From Saccharum officinarum (lineage: Eukaryota > Streptophyta > Magnoliopsida > Poales > Poaceae), in contig CM036231.1 of NCBI GenBank assembly GCA_020631735.1, positions 1,515,831 to 1,579,830 of the forward strand: a stretch of DNA of 64,000 bases. Direction: 5' to 3'. The notes below the pieces were generated by a model that had not been told where the DNA came from, did not search any database, and saw nothing but the letters and a program-made list of their open reading frames with translations. Made by a program: the position numbers and the translations under genes. Of the stretch, positions 33,704-45,615 are shown piece by piece (within the stretch, counting starts at the first letter, position 1; each line of letters starts with the position of its first letter).

Positions 33704-36421
33704 ATGGAAAGTGCAGGAGGGGAAGCTCGGCCGCCGGTGCTGCTGCCGCCGGTGCAAGAGCTCGCCGGCCAGCTGGTCGCCACGAACGACGTGCCAGCTC
33801 GGTACGTCGCGCGCGCAGGCGCAGTCAACGACGACCGCAAGGCCATGGAAACCGCGCCGGTCCCCGCCATCGACCTCGCCCGCCTGTGCCAGTCGGGCGG
33901 CGACGGCGGCGCCGACGACGAGGCCTCGATGCTCCGGCTGGCGCTCCAGTCCTGGGTCTCTTCCTGGTACGCACGCACGCACAGAGTCTTTCTGGTTGCT
34001 ACAAATTATACCACTCGATCTGGAGCACGTATCGATGTACGCGCAGGTCACCAACCACGGCATGGAGGCCTCTCTGATGGACGCCGTGATGGACGCGTCG
34101 AGGGAGTTTTTCAGGCAGCCGCTCCTGGAGAAGCAGAAGCACAGCAACATGATCGACGGCAAGCACTTCCAGCTCGAAGGGTACGGGAACGACTGGGTGC
34201 CGTCGGAGGAGCAGGTTCTGGACTGGACCGACCGCCTTTACCTCAAGGTGGAGCCTCAAGAGGACATGAAACTTGACCTATGGCCCACGAGTCTCAGGTA
34301 ATCTTCTGATGATGTTGAGGTCGTCAAACTTCTTTGCACTGGGGGCTTTGGTTACAAAATTAACAGCATACCTCCTCTACTAAATAATATTTGGTAGGAG
34401 TATGATCCATGAATAGGTGACACCCATGAATGAATAACCGTACTTGCAACATATGGGTCCTAAGACTGTCTCAACGGGGATTTCATCTTCCAGTTTCCAA
34501 CACATCCATATATTTGGATCCACGAAACTCTATACTTCCATAAAACTTTCATCACCTCTCTCTTTATCAATACAGTGCCACATCAGCATATTTAATGCTC
34601 ATAAAACTCCAATAAAACTACCATTGAGACTGGTCTAATGTTGATAAGTGACACCCATGAATATTGTACCTGCAATCAGACAAAATTGGTATAATCCATT
34701 CCTCTCAATCAAATACTACGTGGGACAATCTTATTCTTAAAAACATGGACCATCTCATGTCCCCCACCGCCCCCCGCCCCGCCGCGGCACCATTCCCCAC
34801 CGTGCCCCATCCTCCGCCGTGCACAATCTCGGCCACGCCCCTTCCCCGTCCTAACGTCTTATCTCCTCTGCAACATCCATCCGACCGTTCAACATATGCA
34901 CTACTATTGAAACATATCTATGTAGTCATTGCAACATCCAGATGAAACACATGAAACATACGTCTAAAATAGCCGAAACGTTTAGAACATATATTTGCAA
35001 CATACGTGTGAAACAACTGAAACATGTGGGACATACACTCAAAACATACATGTGTAGCCATCCCAACTTATGCAACATCAGATCATTTTGCAACATTCAG
35101 ATGAAACAAATAAAACATACAGATGAAACGCGTGAAACATATGGTTGCAAAAGGCTTGTCGATGCGGAGCTCAACGCCGGCGCGGATCGAGTTCAATGCC
35201 ACGGAGTGACGCAGAGGTCGCCGGTGCAAAGCTCATCAACAGCATGGGCCTCGACAATGCCCGCATCAGGCGGATGGGCACGAGGCCGCGGGTGGCGGCG
35301 CTAGTCCGGGTGGGACGCGCACAGCGCGAGGCGCGAGGAGCGGGGCACACGGCTCGGTCCCGTCCGAAAGGACGGACGCCCCGAGGGCATAATTATCGAA
35401 ACCAAATACATGCTAAGTGGCCCTTTCCTAAGGCCAGTCTTAGTGGGGATTTCAAATCACTGTTTTCAATACATCCAGATTTTGAAAACAGTACAGAAGA
35501 GTTTCATCCCCATGAAACTATCTCTACTCCCATAAAACTCTTATCATCTCTCTTCATTAATATGGTGTCATATCAGCATAATTAATGCCCATGAAATTCT
35601 AATAAAACCCCATTGAGACTGGCCTAAGTGACTTAACAACAAAATCCCATCGAACCAGACAAAATTGTTGCACAGAGCCTATAACGCCATGCCGTGTCGC
35701 CTTTTCTATGCAGGGATGTTCTGCACGAGTTCACGACGAAATGCACGAGAGTGAAGGACTGCCTGCTTCCAGAAATGGCGAAGCTACTGAAGCTTGGCGA
35801 CGGTTATTTCATTGACCAGTTCGGCGACAAGGCTGACACCTATGCCAGGTTCAGCTACTATCCTCCATGCACGAGGCCGGATCTCGTCTTCGGTCTGAAG
35901 CCTCACTCTGATGGTTCATTCGTCACGATTCTCATGGTAGACAACAGCGTTGGTGGACTTCAGGTTCTCCGAGATGGAGTCTGGTATGACGTGCCGACTA
36001 GACCTCACACCCTGCTCATCAATCTAGGAGACCAAATAGAGGTAATGAACTATCATTAGAATCTTTTTATGATTGCAAATGGGAAATTTAAAGCTTGGCT
36101 AATCTGGTTATGCTTACTACAAATGCAAGACTGACAATTGTTATCTTTTTTCTGAATTGTGCATTTCTTTTTACACAGATAATGAGCAATGGGGTCTTCA
36201 AGAGCCCAGTGCATCGGGTTGTAACAAATGCTGAAAAAGAGCGGTTATCAGTGGCTCTGTTTTATTCTATTGATCCTGAAAGAGAAATCCAGCCCGCGGA
36301 TAAACTGATAGATGAGAACCATCCAGCACTCTACAAGAAGGTGAAAATCAAAGAATATATTGCTGGGCTCTATGAACACGTCGCTAAAGGGGAAATGGTT
36401 ATCGAGACTGCAAAGATATAG
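33704..36421 (+). CDS. 2-oxoglutarate/Fe(II)-dependent dioxygenase gene 1 (SRG1/NCS1-like), four exons, exon 1 frameshifted
   Basis: Predicted exons are 33704-33966, 34047-34297, 35714-36041 and 36179-36421, all with GT-AG introns. The start is the ATG of MESAGGEARPP. Exons 1-2 carry the DIOX_N-type domain (VPAIDLARL, then VTNHGMEASLMDAVMDASREFF). Exons 3-4 carry the catalytic double-stranded beta helix: HSD iron ligands in KPHSDGSF, the distal His in PVHRVV, and the 2-oxoglutarate-binding RLS in ERLSV. A soluble cytosolic enzyme of about 361 residues is expected; family members hydroxylate or desaturate hormones, alkaloids or other specialised metabolites, and the substrate cannot be told from sequence. 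Exon 1 is 263 nt where the splice phase needs a multiple of three, so one G is missing from a G run near 33955. Intron 2 holds two MITEs. Exons 3-4 are repeated downstream. Confidence 0.75.
34464..34635. mobile_element. Tourist-like MITE in intron 2 of gene 1 (172 bp)
   Basis: The ends GACTGTCTCAACGGGG and CCATTGAGACTGGTC are inverted repeats flanked by TAA (34461-34463 and 34636-34638). It is related in ends and interior (CATAAAACT, ATCACCTCTCTCTTTA) to the MITE at 35432. Confidence 0.75.
34860..35222. repeat. Inverted counterpart of the TGTTGCA-rich repeat at 32880-33230
   Basis: Multiple TGCAACATCCAGATGAAAC variants, the reverse complement of the motif upstream of exon 1. Together the two blocks bracket exons 1 and 2 of gene 1. 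Confidence 0.5.
35432..35624. mobile_element. Tourist-like MITE in the tandem unit (193 bp; copies 38033-38225, 40621-40813, 43223-43415)
   Basis: Inverted ends GGCCAGTCTTAGTGGGG and CCCCATTGAGACTGGCC, flanked by TAA (35429-35431 and 35625-35627). A 3 bp TAA duplication fits PIF/Harbinger Tourist elements. It lies shortly upstream of exon 3. Confidence 0.8.
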
Positions 36422-36435
36422 ATGTGATTCTATGT

Positions 36436-36628
36436 GCAAACCGATCATAGATCAGTTGGTTAGGTTCCTTGTGGTAGAACCTGCCCACCCGGGTTCAAGT
36501 CCTCGATTTGACATGGGTGTTCGCATTTTTCTGGATTTATTTTAAGATTTAACGACACTATGCTTTCAGGGTGAGTGTGCATGCGTGTTGTGGGCGTCTG
36601 CGTTGTACTGTGTAATTCTCAAAAAAAA
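36436..36628 (+). mobile_element. tRNA-derived SINE just after the stop codon (copies start at 39037, 41625, 44227)
   Basis: A-box-like TAGATCAGTTGG at 36448-36459 and a perfect B box GGTTCAAGTCC at 36492-36502 form the tRNA-like head. A body and nine A follow. Imperfect 14 bp direct repeats ATGTGATTCTATGT and ATGCGATTCTATGT flank it (36422-36435 and 36629-36642). The left repeat starts directly after the TAG stop of exon 4, so the SINE forms the start of the 3' UTR. Confidence 0.85.
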
Positions 36629-36959
36629 ATGCGATTCTATGTAATGAATAAGGGACCTGATTGAAACCTTGCAATCCCAAATATTAAATTTATTTTTTAA
36701 ACAAAATAAAGTGTGTATAGTCTAGACACCTTCTGCTAGCTCCACTCCAAATGGGTCTAAATGTCTGTCTAAAAGAGAAAAGCTAAAGTACATGAGAACT
36801 AGATAGAACATAGGTATTGTACTATGTGATTTTGTTCTATAAATTTTGTCAAAACTTTACTAGGACAAACTCTCTCTTCTTTTTAAAACGGCGGGAGTAA
36901 AGTTTAACTAGCCAAGAGAACACATTAGTTAACTCTATAAAATTATAGGAGGGGCGTTC

Positions 36960-37200
36960 AATTTCGGAGGCCTGGGGTTAGGATCGCTTGCCAGGTCAGG
37001 CATTGCCTGGGAGGCCGTGATCCAAACAGGCCCTGCTCTTTCTGCTTAAGCTCGTGCTCTCTCTTGCTTGGTTGTTGTTCAGTTTCTTTATGTTCTCTTC
37101 TCCCTCTTCTGTTTGTTTTACAGTTGCTTGTATAGTGGTTATTTTTCTTAATAAAATCTTACAGTGGGGGCTTCGCTTGCTGTATTTACGGTTAAACAAA
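36960..37200 (+). mobile_element. Possible truncated LINE 3' tail
   Basis: T-rich sequence ending AATAAAATCTTACAGTGGGGG, similar in style to plant LINE 3' ends. It is present in all four tandem units, and unit 2 lacks 13 bp within it. No coding part is attached. Confidence 0.3.
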
Positions 37201-37823
37201 ACTGTATTTATCTACGACTAGGCGCCAAAATAGACTATCTGAACACTAACTTTACTACCAAACTTTCAGTTCAATGGAAAACAAATGTATAGATTGCAAA
37301 AATATCTCACCTGCAGCACGGTTGCCACACCATGGTTACAGGAACCAAGTGATTTACAATTCCTCTCTCCACAGCTGATGCCTAAGCAAGGAAAATTTTA
37401 AAGTCCCAACTTTGTGTGATGTCCCAAAAATTGATCATTTGCACTTCACTGCAAGTGCACCCTAGTTTGAAGGGCTCTCACCTTCAGTCTTTTTAGGCAT
37501 GGCAATCCCACTGAGATCAGGCCTTGATGGAACAACAAATCAACAATACCTGAGATAACAGAAGCAAATAAGATGGTTATCAACCAACTGTTTTTTTTTC
37601 AGCGCTGATACTGTAAGAAAACACGCGCAGATCATTGCAGCTGGAACACTGGTTGCTACCCCTTCAGCACAAGCAGGGGCTGATCCGCCACACCCTCTTT
37701 AGTGTTCAGGCCTACACACAGAAACAATATAAATAAAATGAATTACTGTGTACTTGAGACTCTTAATCCACTCAAGTACAAGCGGAGATCATGCCCAGTG
37801 GGCACTCACCCTCAGCCCCACCA

Positions 37824-40411
37824 GGTGCAAAGCTCATCAACAGCATGGGCCTCGACAATGCCCGCATCAGGCGGATGGGCACGAGGCCGCGGGTGGCGGC
37901 GCTAGTCCGGGTGGGACGCGCGCAGCGCGAGGCGCGAGGAGCGGGGCACACGGCTCGGTCCCGTCCGAAAGGACGGACGCCCCGAGGGCATAATTATCGA
38001 AACCAAATACATGCTAAGTGGCCCTTTCCTAAGGCCAGTCTTAGTGGGGATTTCAAATCACTGTTTTCAATACATCCAGATTTTGAAAACAGTACAGAAG
38101 AGTTTCATCCCCATGAAACTATCTCTACTCCCATAAAACTCTTATCATCTCTCTTCATTAATATGGTGTCATATCAGCATAATTAATGCCCATGAAATTC
38201 TAATGAAACCCCATTGAGACTGGCCTAAGTGACTTAACAACAAAATCCCATCGAACCAGACAAAATTGTTGCACAGAGCCTATAACGCCATGCCGTGTCG
38301 CCTTTTCTATGCAGGGATGTTCTGCACGAGTTCACGACGAAATGCACGAGAGTGAAGGACTGCCTGCTTCCAGAAATGGCGAAGCTACTGAAGCTTGGCG
38401 ACGGTTATTTCATTGACCAGTTCGGCGACAAGGCTGACACCTATGCCAGGTTCAGCTACTATCCTCCATGCACGAGGCCGGATCTCGTCTTCGGTCTGAA
38501 GCCTCACTCTGATGGTTCATTCGTCACGATTCTCATGGTAGACAACAGCGTTGGTGGACTTCAGGTTCTCCGAGATGGAGTCTGGTATGACGTGCCGACT
38601 AGACCTCACACCCTGCTCATCAATCTAGGAGACCAAATAGAGGTAATGAACTATCATTAGAATCTTTTTATGATTGCAAATGGGAAATTTAAAGCTTGGC
38701 TAATCTGGTTATGCTTACTACAAATGCAAGACTGACAATTGTTATCTTTTTTCTGAATTGTGCATTTCTTTTTACACAGATAATGAGCAATGGGGTCTTC
38801 AAGAGCCCAGTGCATCGGGTTGTAACAAATGCTGAAAAAGAGCGGTTATCAGTGGCTCTGTTTTATTCTATTGATCCTGAAAGAGAAATCCAGCCCGCGG
38901 ATAAACTGATAGATGAGAACCATCCAGCACTCTACAAGAAGGTGAAAATCAAAGAATATATTGCTGGGCTCTATGAACACGTCGCTAAAGGGGAAATGGT
39001 TATCGAGACTGCAAAGATATAGATGTGATTCTATGTGCAAACCGATCATAGATCAGTTGGTTAGGTTCCTTGTGGTAGAACCTGCCCACCCGGGTTCAAG
39101 TCCTCGATTTGACATGGGTGTTCGCATTTTTCTGGATTTATTTTAAGATTTAACGACACTATGCTTTCAGGGTGAGTGTGCATGCGTGTTGTGGGCGTCT
39201 GCGTTGTACTGTGTAATTCTCAAAAAAAAATGCGATTCTATGTAATGAATAAGGGACCTGATTGAAACCTTGCAATCCCAAATATTAAATTTATTTTTTA
39301 AACAAAATAAAGTGTGTATAGTCTAGACACCTTCTGCTAGCTCCACTCCAAATGGGTCTAAATGTCTGTCTAAAAGAGAAAAGCTAAAGTACATGAGAAC
39401 TAGATAGAACATAGGTATTGTACTATGTGATTTTGTTCTATAAATTTTGTCAAAACTTTACTAGGACAAACTCTCTCTTCTTTTTAAAACGGCGGGAGTA
39501 AAGTTTAACTAGCCAAGAGAACACATTAGTTAACTCTATAAAATTATAGGAGGGGCGTTCAATTTCGGAGGCCTGGGGTTAGGATCGCTTGCCAGGTCAG
39601 GCATTGCCTGGGAGGCCGTGATCCAAACAGGCCCTGCTCTTTCTGCTTAAGCTCGTGCTCTCTCTTGCTTGGTTGTTGTTCAGTTTCTTTATGTTCTCTT
39701 CTCCCTCTTCTGTTTGTTTTACAGTTGCTTGTATAGTGGTTATTTTTCTTAATAAAGGCTTCGCTTGCTGTATTTACGGTTAAACAAAACTGTATTTATC
39801 TACGACTAGGCGCCAAAATAGACTATCTGAACACTAACTTTACTACCAAACTTTCAGTTCAATGGAAAACAAATGTATAGATTGCAAAAATATCTCACCT
39901 GCAGCACGGTTGCCACACCATGGTTACAGGAACCAAGTGATTTACAATTCCTCTCTCCACAGCTGATGCCTAAGCAAGGAAAATTTTAAAGTCCCAACTT
40001 TGTGTGATGTCCCAAAAATTGATCATTTGCACTTCACTGCAAGTGCACCCTAGTTTGAAGGGCTCTCACCTTCAGTCTTTTTAGGCATGGCAATCCCACT
40101 GAGATCAGGCCTTGATGGAACAACAAATCAACAATACCTGAGATAACAGAAGCAAATAAGATGGTTATCAACCAACTGTTTTTTTTTCAGCGCTGATACT
40201 GTAAGAAAACACGCGCAGATCATTGCAGCTGGAACACTGGTTGCTACCCCTTCAGCACAAGCAGGGGCTGATCCGCCACACCCTCTTTAGTGTTCAGGCC
40301 TACACACAGAAACAATATAAATAAAATGAATTACTGTGTACTTGAGACTCTTAATCCACTCAAGTACAAGCGGAGATCATGCCCAGTGGGCACTCACCCT
40401 CAGCCCCACCA
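37824..40411 (+). repeat. Tandem unit 2 (2588 bp)
   Basis: Near-identical copy of unit 1, with a 13 bp deletion near 39757 (in the AATAAA...GGCTTCG stretch) that explains its shorter length. Confidence 0.97.
38315..39022 (+). pseudogene. Headless dioxygenase copy, exons 3-4 (unit 2)
   Basis: Exon 3 is 38315-38642 and exon 4 is 38780-39022, with intact splice signals and frame. HSD, distal His and RLS are all retained. There is no exon 1 or 2 and no promoter in the unit, so it cannot make a full enzyme alone. It could be used only if a transcript from gene 1 skipped the first pair of exons 3-4 and spliced here. Confidence 0.85.
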
Positions 40412-43013
40412 GGTGCAAAGCTCATCAACAGCATGGGCCTCGACAATGCCCGCATCAGGCGGATGGGCACGAGGCCGCGGGTGGCGGCGCTAGTCCGGGT
40501 GGGACGCGCGCAGCGCGAGGCGCGAGGAGCGGGGCACACGGCTCGGTCCCGTCCGAAAGGACGGACGCCCCGAGGGCATAATTATCGAAACCAAATACAT
40601 GCTAAGTGGCCCTTTCCTAAGGCCAGTCTTAGTGGGGATTTCAAATCACTGTTTTCAATACATCCAGATTTTGAAAACAGTACAGAAGAGTTTCATCCCC
40701 ATGAAACTATCTCTACTCCCATAAAACTCTTATCATCTCTCTTCATTAATATGGTGTCATATCAGCATAATTAATGCCCATGAAATTCTAATGAAACCCC
40801 ATTGAGACTGGCCTAAGTGACTTAACAACAAAATCCCATCGAACCAGACAAAATTGTTGCACAGAGCCTATAACGCCATGCCGTGTCGCCTTTTCTATGC
40901 AGGGATGTTCTGCACGAGTTCACGACGAAATGCACGAGAGTGAAGGACTGCCTGCTTCCAGAAATGGCGAAGCTACTGAAGCTTGGCGACGGTTATTTCA
41001 TTGACCAGTTCGGCGACAAGGCTGACACCTATGCCAGGTTCAGCTACTATCCTCCATGCACGAGGCCGGATCTCGTCTTCGGTCTGAAGCCTCACTCTGA
41101 TGGTTCATTCGTCACGATTCTCATGGTAGACAACAGCGTTGGTGGACTTCAGGTTCTCCGAGATGGAGTCTGGTATGACGTGCCGACTAGACCTCACACC
41201 CTGCTCATCAATCTAGGAGACCAAATAGAGGTAATGAACTATCATTAGAATCTTTTTATGATTGCAAATGGGAAATTTAAAGCTTGGCTAATCTGGTTAT
41301 GCTTACTACAAATGCAAGACTGACAATTGTTATCTTTTTTCTGAATTGTGCATTTCTTTTTACACAGATAATGAGCAATGGGGTCTTCAAGAGCCCAGTG
41401 CATCGGGTTGTAACAAATGCTGAAAAAGAGCGGTTATCAGTGGCTCTGTTTTATTCTATTGATCCTGAAAGAGAAATCCAGCCCGCGGATAAACTGATAG
41501 ATGAGAACCATCCAGCACTCTACAAGAAGGTGAAAATCAAAGAATATATTGCTGGGCTCTATGAACACGTCGCTAAAGGGGAAATGGTTATCGAGACTGC
41601 AAAGATATAGATGTGATTCTATGTGCAAACCGATCATAGATCAGTTGGTTAGGTTCCTTGTGGTAGAACCTGCCCACCCGGGTTCAAGTCCTCGATTTGA
41701 CATGGGTGTTCGCATTTTTCTGGATTTATTTTAAGATTTAACGACACTATGCTTTCAGGGTGAGTGTGCATGCGTGTTGTGGGCGTCTGCGTTGTACTGT
41801 GTAATTCTCAAAAAAAAATGCGATTCTATGTAATGAATAAGGGACCTGATTGAAACCTTGCAATCCCAAATATTAAATTTATTTTTTAAACAAAATAAAG
41901 TGTGTATAGTCTAGACACCTTCTGCTAGCTCCACTCCAAATGGGTCTAAATGTCTGTCTAAAAGAGAAAAGCTAAAGTACATGAGAACTAGATAGAACAT
42001 AGGTATTGTACTATGTGATTTTGTTCTATAAATTTTGTCAAAACTTTACTAGGACAAACTCTCTCTTCTTTTTAAAACGGCGGGAGTAAAGTTTAACTAG
42101 CCAAGAGAACACATTAGTTAACTCTATAAAATTATAGGAGGGGCGTTCAATTTCGGAGGCCTGGGGTTAGGATCGCTTGCCAGGTCAGGCATTGCCTGGG
42201 AGGCCGTGATCCAAACAGGCCCTGCTCTTTCTGCTTAAGCTCGTGCTCTCTCTTGCTTGGTTGTTGTTCAGTTTCTTTATGTTCTCTTCTCCCTCTTCTG
42301 TTTGTTTTACAGTTGCTTGTATAGTGGTTATTTTTCTTAATAAAATCTTACAGTGGGGGCTTCGCTTGCTGTATTTACGGTTAAACAAAACTGTATTTAT
42401 CTACGACTAGGCGCCAAAATAGACTATCTGAACACTAACTTTACTACCAAACTTTCAGTTCAATGGAAAACAAATGTATAGATTGCAAAAATATCTCACC
42501 TGCAGCACGGTTGCCACACCATGGTTACAGGAACCAAGTGATTTACAATTCCTCTCTCCACAGCTGATGCCTAAGCAAGGAAAATTTTAAAGTCCCAACT
42601 TTGTGTGATGTCCCAAAAATTGATCATTTGCACTTCACTGCAAGTGCACCCTAGTTTGAAGGGCTCTCACCTTCAGTCTTTTTAGGCATGGCAATCCCAC
42701 TGAGATCAGGCCTTGATGGAACAACAAATCAACAATACCTGAGATAACAGAAGCAAATAAGATGGTTATCAACCAACTGTTTTTTTTTTCAGCGCTGATA
42801 CTGTAAGAAAACACGCGCAGATCATTGCAGCTGGAACACTGGTTGCTACCCCTTCAGCACAAGCAGGGGCTGATCCGCCACACCCTCTTTAGTGTTCAGG
42901 CCTACACACAGAAACAATATAAATAAAATGAATTACTGTGTACTTGAGACTCTTAATCCACTCAAGTACAAGCGGAGATCATGCCCAGTGGGCACTCACC
43001 CTCAGCCCCACCA
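40412..43013 (+). repeat. Tandem unit 3 (2602 bp)
   Basis: Same boundaries (GGTG at the start) and content as unit 2, without the 13 bp deletion. Confidence 0.97.
40903..41610 (+). pseudogene. Headless dioxygenase copy, exons 3-4 (unit 3)
   Basis: Exon 3 is 40903-41230 and exon 4 is 41368-41610, with the same residues and splice sites as gene 1. No 5' exons accompany it. Confidence 0.85.
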
Positions 43014-45615
43014 GGTGCAAAGCTCATCAACAGCATGGGCCTCGACAATGCCCGCATCAGGCGGATGGGCACGAGGCCGCGGGTGGCGGCGCTAGTCCGG
43101 GTGGGACGCGCGCAGCGCGAGGCGCGAGGAGCGGGGCACACGGCTCGGTCCCGTCCGAAAGGACGGACGCCCCGAGGGCATAATTATCGAAACCAAATAC
43201 ATGCTAAGTGGCCCTTTCCTAAGGCCAGTCTTAGTGGGGATTTCAAATCACTGTTTTCAATACATCCAGATTTTGAAAACAGTACAGAAGAGTTTCATCC
43301 CCATGAAACTATCTCTACTCCCATAAAACTCTTATCATCTCTCTTCATTAATATGGTGTCATATCAGCATAATTAATGCCCATGAAATTCTAATGAAACC
43401 CCATTGAGACTGGCCTAAGTGACTTAACAACAAAATCCCATCGAACCAGACAAAATTGTTGCACAGAGCCTATAACGCCATGCCGTGTCGCCTTTTCTAT
43501 GCAGGGATGTTCTGCACGAGTTCACGACGAAATGCACGAGAGTGAAGGACTGCCTGCTTCCAGAAATGGCGAAGCTACTGAAGCTTGGCGACGGTTATTT
43601 CATTGACCAGTTCGGCGACAAGGCTGACACCTATGCCAGGTTCAGCTACTATCCTCCATGCACGAGGCCGGATCTCGTCTTCGGTCTGAAGCCTCACTCT
43701 GATGGTTCATTCGTCACGATTCTCATGGTAGACAACAGCGTTGGTGGACTTCAGGTTCTCCGAGATGGAGTCTGGTATGACGTGCCGACTAGACCTCACA
43801 CCCTGCTCATCAATCTAGGAGACCAAATAGAGGTAATGAACTATCATTAGAATCTTTTTATGATTGCAAATGGGAAATTTAAAGCTTGGCTAATCTGGTT
43901 ATGCTTACTACAAATGCAAGACTGACAATTGTTATCTTTTTTCTGAATTGTGCATTTCTTTTTACACAGATAATGAGCAATGGGGTCTTCAAGAGCCCAG
44001 TGCATCGGGTTGTAACAAATGCTGAAAAAGAGCGGTTATCAGTGGCTCTGTTTTATTCTATTGATCCTGAAAGAGAAATCCAGCCCGCGGATAAACTGAT
44101 AGATGAGAACCATCCAGCACTCTACAAGAAGGTGAAAATCAAAGAATATATTGCTGGGCTCTATGAACACGTCGCTAAAGGGGAAATGGTTATCGAGACT
44201 GCAAAGATATAGATGTGATTCTATGTGCAAACCGATCATAGATCAGTTGGTTAGGTTCCTTGTGGTAGAACCTGCCCACCCGGGTTCAAGTCCTCGATTT
44301 GACATGGGTGTTCGCATTTTTCTGGATTTATTTTAAGATTTAACGACACTATGCTTTCAGGGTGAGTGTGCATGCGTGTTGTGGGCGTCTGCGTTGTACT
44401 GTGTAATTCTCAAAAAAAAATGCGATTCTATGTAATGAATAAGGGACCTGATTGAAACCTTGCAATCCCAAATATTAAATTTATTTTTTAAACAAAATAA
44501 AGTGTGTATAGTCTAGACACCTTCTGCTAGCTCCACTCCAAATGGGTCTAAATGTCTGTCTAAAAGAGAAAAGCTAAAGTACATGAGAACTAGATAGAAC
44601 ATAGGTATTGTACTATGTGATTTTGTTCTATAAATTTTGTCAAAACTTTACTAGGACAAACTCTCTCTTCTTTTTAAAACGGCGGGAGTAAAGTTTAACT
44701 AGCCAAGAGAACACATTAGTTAACTCTATAAAATTATAGGAGGGGCGTTCAATTTCGGAGGCCTGGGGTTAGGATCGCTTGCCAGGTCAGGCATTGCCTG
44801 GGAGGCCGTGATCCAAACAGGCCCTGCTCTTTCTGCTTAAGCTCGTGCTCTCTCTTGCTTGGTTGTTGTTCAGTTTCTTTATGTTCTCTTCTCCCTCTTC
44901 TGTTTGTTTTACAGTTGCTTGTATAGTGGTTATTTTTCTTAATAAAATCTTACAGTGGGGGCTTCGCTTGCTGTATTTACGGTTAAACAAAACTGTATTT
45001 ATCTACGACTAGGCGCCAAAATAGACTATCTGAACACTAACTTTACTACCAAACTTTCAGTTCAATGGAAAACAAATGTATAGATTGCAAAAATATCTCA
45101 CCTGCAGCACGGTTGCCACACCATGGTTACAGGAACCAAGTGATTTACAATTCCTCTCTCCACAGCTGATGCCTAAGCAAGGAAAATTTTAAAGTCCCAA
45201 CTTTGTGTGATGTCCCAAAAATTGATCATTTGCACTTCACTGCAAGTGCACCCTAGTTTGAAGGGCTCTCACCTTCAGTCTTTTTAGGCATGGCAATCCC
45301 ACTGAGATCAGGCCTTGATGGAACAACAAATCAACAATACCTGAGATAACAGAAGCAAATAAGATGGTTATCAACCAACTGTTTTTTTTTTCAGCGCTGA
45401 TACTGTAAGAAAACACGCGCAGATCATTGCAGCTGGAACACTGGTTGCTACCCCTTCAGCACAAGCAGGGGCTGATCCGCCACACCCTCTTTAGTGTTCA
45501 GGCCTACACACAGAAACAATATAAATAAATTGAATTACTGTGTACTTGAGACTCTTAATCCACTCAAGTACAAGCGGAGATCATGCCCAGTGGGCACTCA
45601 CCCTCAGCCCCACCA
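43014..45615 (+). repeat. Tandem unit 4 (2602 bp)
   Basis: Last unit. Its right edge at GGTG (45616) passes into unique sequence GGTGTAGCC, which reveals the original right breakpoint. Confidence 0.97.
43505..44212 (+). pseudogene. Headless dioxygenase copy, exons 3-4 (unit 4)
   Basis: Exon 3 is 43505-43832 and exon 4 is 43970-44212. Coding sequence is open and catalytic residues are kept, as in the other units. Confidence 0.85.

Larger units (their letters stand above)
35223..37823 (+). repeat. Tandem unit 1 (2601 bp) containing exons 3-4 of gene 1
   Basis: First of four head-to-tail units. It begins GGTGCAAAG and ends CCCCACCA before the next GGTG. It contains the 3' part of intron 2, a MITE, exons 3 and 4, a SINE, LINE-tail-like sequence and exon-like pieces of a minus-strand gene. 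It differs from units 2-4 at a few sites (for example A at about 35311 where the others have G), so it is probably the founder. Confidence 0.97.

Noticed and set aside
33656..34162. Minus-strand ORF of 168 aa over dioxygenase exon 1
   Set aside because: Shadow of the GC-rich coding exon; the plus strand has splice signals and a conserved domain.
36436..36510. tRNA gene
   Set aside because: A and B boxes are present, but there is no cloverleaf pairing at the ends, and a body, poly(A) and target duplication show it is a SINE.
35223..45615. CRISPR-like or satellite array
   Set aside because: Units of 2.6 kb with exons, MITE and SINE; this is a segmental tandem duplication.
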